Below are positions 8,322-16,885 of a stretch of 64,000 nucleotides of DNA, in pieces. A model generated the notes under the pieces. The model was not told the DNA's origin. It did not search any database and saw nothing but the letters and a program-made list of their open reading frames with translations. This DNA is from Methylobacter sp. (GTDB lineage Bacteria > Pseudomonadota > Gammaproteobacteria > Methylococcales > Methylomonadaceae). The DNA lies in contig NZ_JAUXVR010000026.1 in assembly GCF_030680395.1 (NCBI RefSeq), positions 62,001 to 126,000 of the forward strand, given 5' to 3'. The position numbers and the translations under genes are program-made. The first letter of the stretch is position 1. Each line of letters opens with the position of its first letter.

Positions 8322-8708
8322 ATGGATCCCGTCTGGAAAGATGCGATTCAACGCAGTGATGTCCAAGTCGTTCTTGATCTTCTTGAACAGGGAATGGATG
8401 TGAATACCCGCAATCGCTACGGACAGACGGCCCTGATGTTGGCCGCACATGCCGGTCATCGCGAGGTTGTAGAAATACTGATTGCTCATTGTGCCAATCT
8501 GAACATCACTGCCAAGTTTGGTTTGAGCGCTTTGATGCTCGCCATCGTTGCTGGACATGCGGATATCGCACGTCTTCTGGCGGAAGCCGGGGCCGATCTC
8601 TTGTTGCGGGCAACCGGTGCGCCGGGATTTGCTGATAAGACAGCTTATGATCTTGCTATGGAGCGAGGCATGCTGGATTTATCGGTAGAATTGAAACCTA
8701 AACCGTAA
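8322..8708 (+). CDS. Ankyrin-repeat protein
   Basis: About 128 residues composed of three ankyrin repeats: DVQVVLDLLEQGMDVNTRNRYG, QTALMLAAHAGHREVVEILIAHCANLN and SALMLAIVAGHADIARLLAEAGADL. No signal peptide, so probably cytoplasmic. The ATG at 8322 is preferred over an adjacent TTG at 8319. Ankyrin repeats mediate protein binding; the partner is unknown. It is followed 16 bases later by a second ankyrin gene. Confidence 0.85.
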   Translation: MDPVWKDAIQRSDVQVVLDLLEQGMDVNTRNRYGQTALMLAAHAGHREVVEILIAHCANLNITAKFGLSALMLAIVAGHADIARLLAEAGADLLLRATGAPGFADKTAYDLAMERGMLDLSVELKPKP

Positions 8709-8724
8709 GTAATTGATCGAAAAG

Positions 8725-9291
8725 ATGAAGTCAAGCACTGAGCGATGTGCGGAATACGAGGAATTTAAAAAGATCGACGCTGCTTTTCGTGTAGGGGACT
8801 TGGCTGCATTGCGGGACGCAGTCGATGATCCGGGCAGCGTACCGAACGGGCCGATGCCGCTGACCATTGGGTCATGCCTCGAATATGCGATTTACCATAG
8901 TCCATTGCCGTTTATCCGACTATTGTTAGAGATCGGCGCCGATCCCAATCCTGTAGATCACATCGGATTTCCACCCTTGATTGCGGCATTGTCTTGCAGC
9001 CGCTCGCAGCCCGGATCGCCTGGGCGGCCGGACGTGCTGGCGATTTTGAAACTGCTGCTCGACTTCAAGGCCGATCCCAATCAACGCGGTATCAACGACT
9101 ACACGCCGCTGCACATGGCTGTGAGCGAATGCAATCTACCCGCTCTCGAGCTTCTATTGCAAGCCGGCGCGGATCCGCGGCTTCGGACACGAATCGACGA
9201 TTGTGAAACGCCTCGGGAAATGGCGGAGGCGGCAGGCCTTCGCGATTTTGCAGTGCTTCTCGCCGTGTACGAGGCACGACTGGGAAAGTGA
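8725..9291 (+). CDS. Ankyrin-repeat protein, second of a tandem pair
   Basis: 188 residues from the ATG at 8725 (a TTG at 8713 would add four). Ankyrin units are visible at LPFIRLLLEIGADPNPVDHIGFPPL, VLAILKLLLDFKADPNQRGINDYTPLHMAV and LPALELLLQAGADPRLRTR. The N-terminal 60 residues are not repeat-like. The pair with the preceding gene is not a simple duplication, since sequence similarity is confined to the repeat consensus. Function unknown. Confidence 0.83.
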   Translation: MKSSTERCAEYEEFKKIDAAFRVGDLAALRDAVDDPGSVPNGPMPLTIGSCLEYAIYHSPLPFIRLLLEIGADPNPVDHIGFPPLIAALSCSRSQPGSPGRPDVLAILKLLLDFKADPNQRGINDYTPLHMAVSECNLPALELLLQAGADPRLRTRIDDCETPREMAEAAGLRDFAVLLAVYEARLGK

Positions 9292-9450
9292 GATCACTGT
9301 ACGCAAGGAATGCACGTTTCGTGGAGACGGGTAAATGTGCCTTAGACGTAGGCCATTATCTCTTTAAAGATATTTGAGAGGCCGGAAGGGGGAGGGCGGA
9401 GTATCAATTAATATAGTCTATAACCCATCTGATAGATGAATAGGCTTTTT

Positions 9451-9478
9451 TGTGGCGACGGGATAAGCCATCGCCACA
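9451..9478. other. Hairpin between convergent genes
   Basis: Perfect 8-bp stem tgtggcga (9451-9458) and tcgccaca (9471-9478). A T run precedes it on the plus strand, so it does not have the layout of a plus-strand intrinsic terminator, and the minus-strand product would be followed by A, not U. Confidence 0.4.
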
Positions 9479-9493
9479 TTAAATTCGTTAAGA

Positions 9494-9880
9494 TTATTTT
9501 TTAGTAAAGTAATAATAGCCGCCGAATTTTCCTTTCAGGGTCATATTCTTGTCGTCTTTTTCCACTAAAGAAAATACGTCAAACCTGTTGTTACCCACCA
9601 GAGCAACTTTTAATTTACCGTCTTCTATTTCGTAATTTACCGGCGGTTGATCATAGAATTTTCCGTCGCGTGGGATATGTAAGATCGTTACTTTGCCGTT
9701 CTTAAATACCCACGTATCTTCCCTAACGACGGAGTCTTTATCGGTTAAAGAGTTTTTGCTGGATTGCAGCTTCCAGGTACCCTCTACTTCTTCTTTGGAT
9801 TGCAGGGTAATATCGGCATAAACAGCACTGGTAAATACGGATAAAACCAATAATATTGCTGATAGATTTATTCTTTTCAT
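9494..9880 (-). CDS. Secreted lipocalin-like small protein, unknown function
   Basis: 128-130 residues; a signal peptide (MKRINLSAILLVLSVFTSAVYA) is followed by a short beta-rich domain: EGTWKLQSSKNSL, DTWVFKNGKVTILHIPRDGKF, VNYEIEDGKLKVAL, MTLKGKFGGYYYFTKK. The GTW start and succession of strands recall lipocalin-like domains, but this is a weak resemblance. The ATG at 9880 is chosen; an ATG two codons upstream (9886) is also possible. A hairpin (9451-9478) lies just beyond the stop codon. Confidence 0.72.
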   Translation of the reverse strand: MKRINLSAILLVLSVFTSAVYADITLQSKEEVEGTWKLQSSKNSLTDKDSVVREDTWVFKNGKVTILHIPRDGKFYDQPPVNYEIEDGKLKVALVGNNRFDVFSLVEKDDKNMTLKGKFGGYYYFTKK

Positions 9881-9886
9881 GTTCAA

Positions 9887-10332
9887 TTGCCTATTTTAAT
9901 TTAAATAATCCTGAAAAATCAGTTGGTATTGTACGAGTATCTATAAGATAGGAAGTTCAACTTCTTCGATCAATAAGCGCCATTACCTATTCGAGGTGAA
10001 TCCGCTATTGAGCTGAATGCCGTTTATTACCAAAGCTCCACGTATTTTTAAGGACAAATGATTTGTTGAGGATAAGGGACTGGCTCACGTACTGTGAGGA
10101 ACTAAAACTTTTTATATCGCATATTAGAACTTGAGGGCGATCCAATCACTTCCGGGATGCGCCAAACTTGAAAGCGCTGTTCGGTATTTCAGTATCCAAG
10201 TCAAGTATGCGCCGGAAATGGCTGAACCAACAGCGGTTTGTTATGTATTGCCGGAAAAGGTTGTTTTTAATCGCCGCTATTTCAGGCAATCCGTGCCGGT
10301 ATCAGGTTGTCTTTGTTTAACCGATGATTTCG
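9887..10332. other. Gene-free region
   Basis: About 445 bases upstream of the minus-strand secreted gene and downstream of hemolysin III. A 69-codon plus-strand frame (10131-10340) has no family features and a shadow-like composition. No repeats or clear promoter were found. Confidence 0.45.
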
Positions 10333-11007
10333 CTATTTAATAATCGAGGCCTGATCCAGTGCCTTGATAATAAACCACCACTGAAAACCTATCCCCAGAA
10401 GCACAGCGATATGCAGAATCTCATGGGGGCCGATTATGCCGGGAAGTATTGTTAATCGTTGGTGGTATTCAATAACTGCTCCTACCGTGTAGAAAATGCC
10501 ACCGAGCACCAGCGGCCGGATAAAAGCAAAGCCATATCTTCGCCAAAGATGAAACCCCATTAAGAGTCCCATCCAGCCAAGACCCAAATAGAAAGACAAA
10601 CCTAACCATTCCGGTATTGATGTAAAAAAAATTGTTTTTACGATAAGGCCGCTGATGGCCAGAACCCAAACAATAGCGAGAAATCCCCATCTTAAAAATC
10701 CGGTAAAAAGAATACAGTGTATGGGGGTAAACGTGCCTGCGATAACAAGAAAAATCGCCGCATGGTCGAGTCGTTGAAAAACCGTATGCGCGGCCCCGGT
10801 CGTCGTCAACAAGTGATAAATACCGCTGACCAGTAATAAAAAAATACAGGAACCGGAAAATACAGCCAGTGAGATGATGCGAATGCTCGACCCTTTTCCC
10901 CGCCGAAGCATGAAGATGGCCTGATAGGTAAAAAATAGGGCGCCTAAAAAGTGAGTTATTGAACTCAACGGGTGAGTAAAACCAAACACGGGATAAATAG
11001 CTGACAT
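10333..11007 (-). CDS. Hemolysin III family (PAQR) membrane protein
   Basis: 224 residues with seven predicted membrane segments. PAQR/HlyIII marks: HPLSSITHFLGALFF near the start, SGIYHLL with its conserved His around residue 62, FQRLDHAAIFLVIAGTFTPI near residue 78 and the C-terminal GPHEILHIAVLLGIGFQWWFI. The conserved Ser/His/Asp and C-terminal His pair form a metal site in this family, proposed to have ceramidase-like hydrolase activity; the bacterial role is unclear. Confidence 0.88.
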   Translation of the reverse strand: MSAIYPVFGFTHPLSSITHFLGALFFTYQAIFMLRRGKGSSIRIISLAVFSGSCIFLLLVSGIYHLLTTTGAAHTVFQRLDHAAIFLVIAGTFTPIHCILFTGFLRWGFLAIVWVLAISGLIVKTIFFTSIPEWLGLSFYLGLGWMGLLMGFHLWRRYGFAFIRPLVLGGIFYTVGAVIEYHQRLTILPGIIGPHEILHIAVLLGIGFQWWFIIKALDQASIIK

Positions 11008-11120
11008 AGTAAAAACACCTCCAACTTTATCTTGCAGCGTTCAAGAAATAATATTCTCAAACAGGATGCTTTTGCAAGATCATGATTTGCCTGCTAATCA
11101 ACGGCTATCGGGATAGTTCG

Positions 11121-12344
11121 CTATGGCTTAAAATCGGCCAGTTTAGACAATAAACAGTCTAAATCTTTTTCCGTATGTTCGGCAGATACCTGTAGCCTGA
11201 TTTCCTGTTCGCCGTTAGGGACAACCGGGTAATTCAGACCGGTAACCAGAATATTGTTCGCCAATAAATACGCTACTAACGCGGTTGTTTTTTCTGTATT
11301 CCTGATCAGGATCGGCACGATAGGATGTTCTCCCTGTAGAGTTTCAAAGCCCAGTTCTTCAAGCCCTGACCTAAGACGGATGCTAAATACTCTCAGTTTT
11401 TCCAGCAGACGCAAACCGTCATCACTGGACACAATGTCTAATGCAGCGCTGGCCGCGGCCGCTTCTGCAGGCGTAATCGGATTTGAATAAATATAAAACG
11501 GCGAGGTTTCCCGCAAATAATTAATTACCACTGAACTGGAGGCGACATATCCGCCATTAACACCGAAGGCTTTGCCTAGCGTAGCAATTAAAATATCTGC
11601 CTTGCCCTGCGTATACTCTTCTGTGCCCCGGCCGGTCTGCCCAAAGGCGCCAACGCCATGAGAATCATCGACAATGCTAATAATCCCTTGATCATAGGCA
11701 TCGTCATGCCGTTTACAGCAGGCGCTTATCTTGCCGAGATGCGCATAATCGCCGCGCATGCTAAAAACCCCGTCAGTAACCAGACAAACGCGCTTGACTC
11801 GGCCTTTGTAGGCTTCAAGGATTTTGTCCAGAGCATTAATGTCGGCATGAGCGTAAATTTCTTTGTGTGCGGGTTGGGATAACCGTATCGCATTAATAAT
11901 GCAGTTATGATTCAGCGCATCGCTGACGACTAAGGTGCCAGCGGAAATTAACTGGGGCAATACGCCCGTCATCGTCGTATAAGCGGAACTGAACAGCATT
12001 GCCGATTCGCGTCCATGAAACTCGGCCAGCTTTTGTTCCAGTTCAATATGCGGCTGGTAAGTGCCGCTGATAAAACGAACCGCGCCGGGGCCGGTGCCGA
12101 ATTTTTCAGCGGCCGCGGCTTCCGTTTTAATCACCAGCGGATGCATCGCAAGTCCGAGGTAGGAGTTGGAATTCATGCGCAAGAAAGCTCTATCGCCGTA
12201 GCCTTCAAGAAAATACCGGGGGCCGAAACCGCCATCGGCAGCTTTCATGCCGGTAATGACTTTCTCATGGCCTTTGCAGATGCCTTGTTGTTGTAATTCG
12301 GTTAATTTGTCGGTTAACAGCGGTTCCAGTTTTTTCAGTGACAT
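11121..12344 (-). CDS. kbl: 2-amino-3-ketobutyrate CoA ligase (glycine C-acetyltransferase)
   Basis: 407-residue alpha-oxoamine synthase, PLP-dependent. Key features: NSNSYLGLAMHP, the FISGTYQPHIELEQKLAEFHGRESA segment, VDDSHGVGAFGQTGRG (PLP ring contact Asp/His) and ATLGKAFGVNGGYVA, where the lysine forms the Schiff base. In this family Kbl, BioF and HemA are alike; the neighbour decides: directly upstream lies an SDR-type threonine dehydrogenase, so this is read as Kbl, converting 2-amino-3-ketobutyrate plus CoA to glycine and acetyl-CoA. Sixteen bases separate the two genes. Confidence 0.85.
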   Translation of the reverse strand: MSLKKLEPLLTDKLTELQQQGICKGHEKVITGMKAADGGFGPRYFLEGYGDRAFLRMNSNSYLGLAMHPLVIKTEAAAAEKFGTGPGAVRFISGTYQPHIELEQKLAEFHGRESAMLFSSAYTTMTGVLPQLISAGTLVVSDALNHNCIINAIRLSQPAHKEIYAHADINALDKILEAYKGRVKRVCLVTDGVFSMRGDYAHLGKISACCKRHDDAYDQGIISIVDDSHGVGAFGQTGRGTEEYTQGKADILIATLGKAFGVNGGYVASSSVVINYLRETSPFYIYSNPITPAEAAAASAALDIVSSDDGLRLLEKLRVFSIRLRSGLEELGFETLQGEHPIVPILIRNTEKTTALVAYLLANNILVTGLNYPVVPNGEQEIRLQVSAEHTEKDLDCLLSKLADFKP

Positions 12345-12360
12345 AAACGCCTCCGGTTAT

Positions 12361-13305
12361 TTAGCTAATTGAGCGCACATTCTCCAACATATCCTTGACC
12401 ATTTCGGGCAAGTCGAATTGAGCCTGCCAGCCCCACTCGGCTTTGGCGGCGCTATCATTCATGTGTCTGGGCCAGGAATCGGCAATCGCCTGCCGCAATG
12501 GATCGACGCTGTAAGTGATGGTGAACCCGGGAATGTGTTTTTGTATTTCTGCCGCTAACTGCTGCGGGGTAAAACTCATGGCCGTTACATTAAACGCATT
12601 TCTGTGTTTTAGCTGCGTACTGTCTGCTGTCATTAATGTAATGGCGGCATCGATAGCATCGGGCATGTACATCATATCCAGTTGCGTATCGGCCTGAAGG
12701 AAACATTCATAATGTTGCGATTTAATTGCCGCATAAAAAATATCCACCGCATAATCGGTCGTGCCTCCGCCCGGTCTGGTTTTACTGGAAATTAATCCCG
12801 GATATCGTAAGCCACGCGCATCGACGCCAAAACGGCGATAATAATAATCGCACAGCAGTTCCCCTGAAACTTTAGTAATGCCGTAAATAGTCGTCGGCCT
12901 TTGGATAGTATCCTGCGGTGTATCCATAGACGGGGTTTCTGTGCCGAAAGCGGCTATGGAACTGGGGAAGAATAGCGCACATTGGTGTACCCTGGAAATT
13001 TCCAGTACATTGATTAAACCGTTCATATTGACGTCCCAAGCCTGTTGCGGCTTTTGTTCCGCAACTGCGGAAAGCAGTGCGGCGAGGTGAAAAATTGTAT
13101 CAATGCGATGGGCTTCTACGACTTGATTGAGTGTCGGCATATCGCGCACATCCAGGCAGTAATAAGGCTCCGATTGCGTTAGTTGGTTTAAGGCCGTTTT
13201 TTTATCGGCAGCAAATACATTCTCGGTGCCATATCTATTGCGCAAGGTTACCGTTAACTCCGAGCCGAGTTGCCCGGTTGCGCCGGTTACCAGTATCTTT
13301 TTCAT
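12361..13305 (-). CDS. tdh: L-threonine 3-dehydrogenase, SDR (epimerase-like) type
   Basis: 314 residues in the extended SDR family. N-terminal Rossmann motif GATGQLGSEL, then a LDVRDMPTLNQVVEAHRIDTIFHLAALLSA block, catalytic Tyr and Lys in YGITKVSGELL, and RYPGLIS after it. This set matches the SDR threonine dehydrogenases described from Cupriavidus, Flavobacterium and animals rather than the zinc-dependent E. coli Tdh. Oxidises threonine to 2-amino-3-ketobutyrate for the downstream kbl. The ATG at 13305 has GAAGG five bases upstream; a GTG at 13311 is less likely. Confidence 0.85.
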   Translation of the reverse strand: MKKILVTGATGQLGSELTVTLRNRYGTENVFAADKKTALNQLTQSEPYYCLDVRDMPTLNQVVEAHRIDTIFHLAALLSAVAEQKPQQAWDVNMNGLINVLEISRVHQCALFFPSSIAAFGTETPSMDTPQDTIQRPTTIYGITKVSGELLCDYYYRRFGVDARGLRYPGLISSKTRPGGGTTDYAVDIFYAAIKSQHYECFLQADTQLDMMYMPDAIDAAITLMTADSTQLKHRNAFNVTAMSFTPQQLAAEIQKHIPGFTITYSVDPLRQAIADSWPRHMNDSAAKAEWGWQAQFDLPEMVKDMLENVRSIS

Positions 13306-13393
13306 CTGCACCTTCGTTGCTTTACTAAGGGTGGGTTGCTAAAACAGGGCCTCTTTAAGTCGGCCTTATTTAAGCCTATGTCTATAATGTGTG

Positions 13394-13456
13394 CACAGCA
13401 GCTTAAAACCGCTTATCCGATTGTTTAAAGAATGGATAAGGTTTGGGATGAAAAGG
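13394..13456 (+). pseudogene. Duplicated 3' end of hrpA
   Basis: About 80% identical by eye to 4009-4073, the end of hrpA. It translates to AQQLKTAYPIV, a stop, then RMDKVWDEK, where hrpA has AQQLKTAYPVSV and KRMDKAWDE. One base is missing and a stop interrupts it. A relic of a second hrpA or of a local copying event. Confidence 0.7.
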
Positions 13457-13487
13457 ATGATACAGCATACCCTGGATCTGCAGGGCT

Positions 13488-13544
13488 AAAAAAAGGGAGC
13501 CTAATAGACAATTAAGCTCCCCCTTACCAAAGTTTGAAGGTAAG
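13488..13544 (-). terminator. Intrinsic terminator with a second upstream hairpin (possible sRNA 3' end)
   Basis: On the minus strand: GGGAGCTTAAT, loop of 5, ATTAGGCTCCC with one mismatch, then seven T residues (plus coordinates 13488-13521). Just before it is a stem CTTACC/GGTAAG (13523-13528 and 13539-13544). No minus-strand gene ends here. Either it closes a short RNA begun near 13560-13580, or it is an attenuator in a long tdh leader. Confidence 0.6.
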
Positions 13545-13584
13545 TAAGAGCGCAAGTCGATATGCTATCAATGCCCAGAAAAAA

Positions 13585-13613
13585 TGATAATGCGACATTT
13601 TGTCACATATAAT
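13585..13613 (+). promoter_or_regulatory. Candidate ppsA promoter with dyad in the spacer
   Basis: A perfect -10 TATAAT at 13608-13613 stands 17 bases after a poor -35 (tgataa, 13585-13590). The spacer holds the imperfect dyad tgcgaca-ttt-tgtcaca (13591-13607), which could be a regulator site. The distance to the ppsA start is about 290 bases, so this is only suggestive. Confidence 0.3.
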
Positions 13614-13904
13614 TGGTATGGTTTTTTTAGCGAAATATGATGTCCAGGCGGGACGAAGCAAATCGGCCTTAACTGCTCGCAGTGTCCGTCATTTATGCAA
13701 GCAGCATAGAGAGACGTTCGACTCAGGAACCGACCTACTTGCTAAATTAATAAGTAACTGCGCATATTGATATGCTGCCGACACCAAGGCAAAATAATCT
13801 GATATGGTTATGTTTTAACCGGTTGAATGACATGGATGAAGGCTGGCAATTTGTCAATATCGCCCAGATCCTGAGTAAGTGAGTAATTCGATTAAGGAAC
13901 TATG

Positions 13905-16340
13905 ATGTCCGAGCAAACAAACTATATTCGTTGGTTTAGTGAATTAACGATTGACGATGTCTCTCTCGTAGGCGGCAAGAACGCCTCGCTAGGTGAGATG
14001 CACAGAGAATTAACGCCGCAAGGCATCCAAATTCCTAACGGCTTCGCGATAACCGCTGAAGCTTACCGCTATGTGCTGGATCAAGCGCATGGCTGGGAGG
14101 CGCTCCATCAGGCATTGGACGATTTGAATCCGGACGATGTTGCAGATCTTGCCAAACGTGCCCGTAAAGCAAGGGAAATAATCTACGCTGCACCTTTTCC
14201 TGAAGACCTTGAGCAGCAAATTATCGAGGCTTTCACTCAATTAAAAAAGCAGTATGGCGATGATTTAAGCGTTGCGGTACGCAGTTCCGCCACGGCCGAA
14301 GATTTGCCGACCGCCAGTTTTGCCGGACAGCAAGATACTTATCTGAATATACGCGGCGATCATGCCTTGCTGGACTCCTGTAAACGCTGTTTTGCCAGCC
14401 TGTTCACCGACCGCGCGATACATTACCGTGTCGATCAAGGTTTCGACCATTTCAAGCTGGCCTTATCGATAGGTATTATGAAGATGGTGCGCTCGGATCT
14501 GGATGCCAGCGGCGTGATGTTTTCGTTGGACACCGAATCGGGGTTCAAAGACGTGGTGTTTATTACCGGCGCGTACGGGTTGGGTGAAAATGTCGTACAA
14601 GGCGCGGTAGACCCTGACGAGTTTTATGTACATAAGCCCACTTTTGAGCAGGGTCATCGGGCGGTATTAAGACGCACCTTGGGCGCGAAGAAAATAAAGA
14701 TGGTTTACAGCGAAGGCCGCACCCGCGAACCGACCCGCAATATTGTGACCTCAGAAGAAGAACGTAACCGCTTTTGCATTGACGATGCGGATGTTCTAAC
14801 CCTTGCCGACTATGCCATTAAAATTGAAAAACACTACAGCGACAGAGCTGGACAAGCCAAGCCGATGGATATTGAATGGGCGAAAGACGGTCTTGACGGT
14901 ACGCTGTATATTGTTCAGGCGCGCCCGGAAACCGTGGTTTCCCAATTGCGCGGCATGGTTTTGGAGCAATACAGCCTTAAAGATAAAGCCGAACCGATAG
15001 TCACCGGCCATGCGGTGGGCAGCAAGATTGCGACCGGTAATGCGCGGATTATCGATAACGTCGAGCAGCTCAACAGTTTTAACGCCGGCGATGTGTTGGT
15101 GGCCGATATGACGACGCCGGATTGGGAGCCGGTCATGAAAATGGCTTCGGCGATAGTGACTAACCGCGGCGGGCGTACCTGTCATGCGGCGATTATCTCT
15201 CGTGAATTGGGGGTGCCGGCGGTAGTCGGCTGCGAAAATGCCACGACCATGATTAAACATAATACTCCGGTCACTGTATCGTGCGCCGAAGGCGACGTCG
15301 GCAAAGTTTATTCCGGCAGGCTCGACTTCGCTATTAAAAGCACCGATTTGTCGGGTCTGCAACGTCCGCAAACCAAGATCATGCTCAATATCGGCAATCC
15401 CGAACTGGCTTTTAAAACCAGTTTTCTGCCCAATGACGGGGTGGGTTTGGCGCGGATGGAATTTATCATCACCGAATACATCAAGGCGCATCCAATGGCG
15501 TTGATACACCCGGAGAAAGTGCAGGATGCCGACGAGCGGGAACAGCTGAGCCAATTGACACGCAATTATGCCGATGCTGAGAATTACTTTATTCAAAAGC
15601 TATCGGAAGGCGTAGGTACCATTGCCGCCGCATTTTATCCCAAACCCGTCGTCGTGCGGATGTCCGATTTTAAAACCAACGAATATGCCACTTTACTCGG
15701 CGGAAGCTGGTTTGAATTTGATGAAGCCAATCCAATGATCGGTTTTCGCGGCGCGTCGCGTTACATCCATCCCGCTTATGCAGAAGGCTTTGCGCTCGAA
15801 TGTAAGGCGATGAAGCGGGTGCGTGAGGAAATGGGCTTAACCAATGTTATTTTGATGATCCCTTTTTGTCGCCGCGTAGAGGAAGCCAGGCGTGTGCTCG
15901 ACTATATGGTGCAGCTCGGTTTGAAGCGCGGAGAGCAGGGGCTGGAAATTTACGTGATGTGCGAAATCCCCAATAACGTTATTCAAATCGATGCCTTTTC
16001 AGAACATTTCGACGGTTTTTCTATCGGTTCCAATGACTTGACCCAGCTTACCCTGGGTGTAGACCGCGACTCCGCAATCATTGCCGAAGATTTTGACGAA
16101 CGCGATCCCGGTGTTAAAGAACTGATTCGTCTCGCCGTTGACGGTGCGCGGCGTAACGGCAAACATTGCGGGCTTTGCGGTCAGGCGCCGTCGGACTATC
16201 CCGAGATGGCGGAATTTCTGGTGGAAATCGGCATCGACTCGATGAGTTTGAATCCCGATACCGTGTTGCAGACTACGCAACTGGTATTGGAAACTGAACG
16301 ACGGTTGGGTAAGCAGTCTAGTATTCCGCTGATTAAATAA
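13905..16340 (+). CDS. ppsA: Phosphoenolpyruvate synthase
   Basis: About 811 residues, the size of PEP synthase (pyruvate,water dikinase) and shorter than pyruvate,phosphate dikinase. Domain order: N-terminal ATP-grasp region (GGKNASLGEM, VRSSATAEDLPTASFAGQQDT), central swivelling phosphohistidine domain (GGRTCHAAIISRELGVPAVVG near residue 427, with the catalytic His) and C-terminal TIM-barrel PEP/pyruvate domain ending with CGLCGQAPSDYPE (catalytic Cys). It converts pyruvate and ATP to PEP, AMP and phosphate for gluconeogenesis. AAGGA at 13894-13898 fits the ATG at 13905 better than the one at 13902. Pyruvate kinase and phosphofructokinase occur in the same window. Confidence 0.95.
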   Translation: MSEQTNYIRWFSELTIDDVSLVGGKNASLGEMHRELTPQGIQIPNGFAITAEAYRYVLDQAHGWEALHQALDDLNPDDVADLAKRARKAREIIYAAPFPEDLEQQIIEAFTQLKKQYGDDLSVAVRSSATAEDLPTASFAGQQDTYLNIRGDHALLDSCKRCFASLFTDRAIHYRVDQGFDHFKLALSIGIMKMVRSDLDASGVMFSLDTESGFKDVVFITGAYGLGENVVQGAVDPDEFYVHKPTFEQGHRAVLRRTLGAKKIKMVYSEGRTREPTRNIVTSEEERNRFCIDDADVLTLADYAIKIEKHYSDRAGQAKPMDIEWAKDGLDGTLYIVQARPETVVSQLRGMVLEQYSLKDKAEPIVTGHAVGSKIATGNARIIDNVEQLNSFNAGDVLVADMTTPDWEPVMKMASAIVTNRGGRTCHAAIISRELGVPAVVGCENATTMIKHNTPVTVSCAEGDVGKVYSGRLDFAIKSTDLSGLQRPQTKIMLNIGNPELAFKTSFLPNDGVGLARMEFIITEYIKAHPMALIHPEKVQDADEREQLSQLTRNYADAENYFIQKLSEGVGTIAAAFYPKPVVVRMSDFKTNEYATLLGGSWFEFDEANPMIGFRGASRYIHPAYAEGFALECKAMKRVREEMGLTNVILMIPFCRRVEEARRVLDYMVQLGLKRGEQGLEIYVMCEIPNNVIQIDAFSEHFDGFSIGSNDLTQLTLGVDRDSAIIAEDFDERDPGVKELIRLAVDGARRNGKHCGLCGQAPSDYPEMAEFLVEIGIDSMSLNPDTVLQTTQLVLETERRLGKQSSIPLIK

Positions 16341-16373
16341 TGTCTCTGTTGATCATTTATAGCTGAGGAGCAA

Positions 16374-16862
16374 ATGAAAATGAAAAATTATCGCTTGTTT
16401 ATAGTGGGTTTTGTAACAGCTTCATTTATTTTGCTAACGGGGTTTGAAAAAACCGGTGCCAATCATGCTCTTCCTCCAGCAGAAAAAAAGACAGCATCAA
16501 ATGAACTAAAAAAAGTTCAGTCTAATAGCAAAGAAAGTGTCGTTAAGTTAAAAAAGAAAAAAACAAAAAATCAGCAGAAAGCAGTTTTAGTGCCGAGTGC
16601 CAAAAACAGTGCTGCTGAAGAGGTCGAACTTCAAAAACCGCTGGATCTTTCTATGCCATTTAAAGACTCTGAAAGTGCCTGGCTGACGATTGAAAAAAAC
16701 AAGGCCGCTCAGGGAGAATCATTAAATATATTTGCTTCTGAAAAGAAAAAAAAGCAGCGGTCTTTAGGTTTAGATGGCCAGATGTTGATGTCGCAAGAAC
16801 CGGAAGGAGATAAGCAAAAATCCTTAGATGGTGCGGGAATCGTCATCAACCTGAAACGGTAA
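16374..16862 (+). CDS. Lysine-rich secreted or lipid-anchored protein, unknown
   Basis: 162 residues. A hydrophobic N-terminus (YRLFIVGFVTASFILLTGF) is a signal peptide or anchor. Residues 35-65 are highly basic (runs of KKKKTKNQ), then a more conserved-looking part: PLDLSMPFKDSESAWL, SLNIFASEKKKKQRSLG, and a C-terminal DGAGIVINLKR. No cysteine for lipidation. A GAGGAG ribosome site precedes the ATG by six bases. It sits between ppsA and a convergent regulatory gene. No family recognised; a role near the envelope is inferred only from the N-terminus. Confidence 0.7.
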   Translation: MKMKNYRLFIVGFVTASFILLTGFEKTGANHALPPAEKKTASNELKKVQSNSKESVVKLKKKKTKNQQKAVLVPSAKNSAAEEVELQKPLDLSMPFKDSESAWLTIEKNKAAQGESLNIFASEKKKKQRSLGLDGQMLMSQEPEGDKQKSLDGAGIVINLKR

Positions 16863-16885
16863 GCAGCACCGAGTCTGTAAAGAGT

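Larger units (their letters stand above)
13306..13904. other. Intergenic region: hrpA fragment, possible sRNA, ppsA promoter
   Basis: About 600 bases between divergent tdh and ppsA, with no gene. It contains a copy of the hrpA 3' end (13394-13456), a minus-strand intrinsic terminator preceded by a second hairpin (13488-13544), and a TATAAT with a dyad (13592-13613). The rest (13620-13890) shows nothing recognisable. Confidence 0.6.

Noticed and set aside
9451-9478. Rho-independent terminator
   Set aside because: Stem is good but the T run is on the wrong side for either gene.
10131-10340. 69-codon plus-strand frame
   Set aside because: No ribosome site, no family, overlaps the end of hemolysin III.
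13905-16340. Pyruvate,phosphate dikinase
   Set aside because: Length of about 811 residues and GGRTCHAAIISRELG context match PEP synthase; dikinase is about 880-930 residues.
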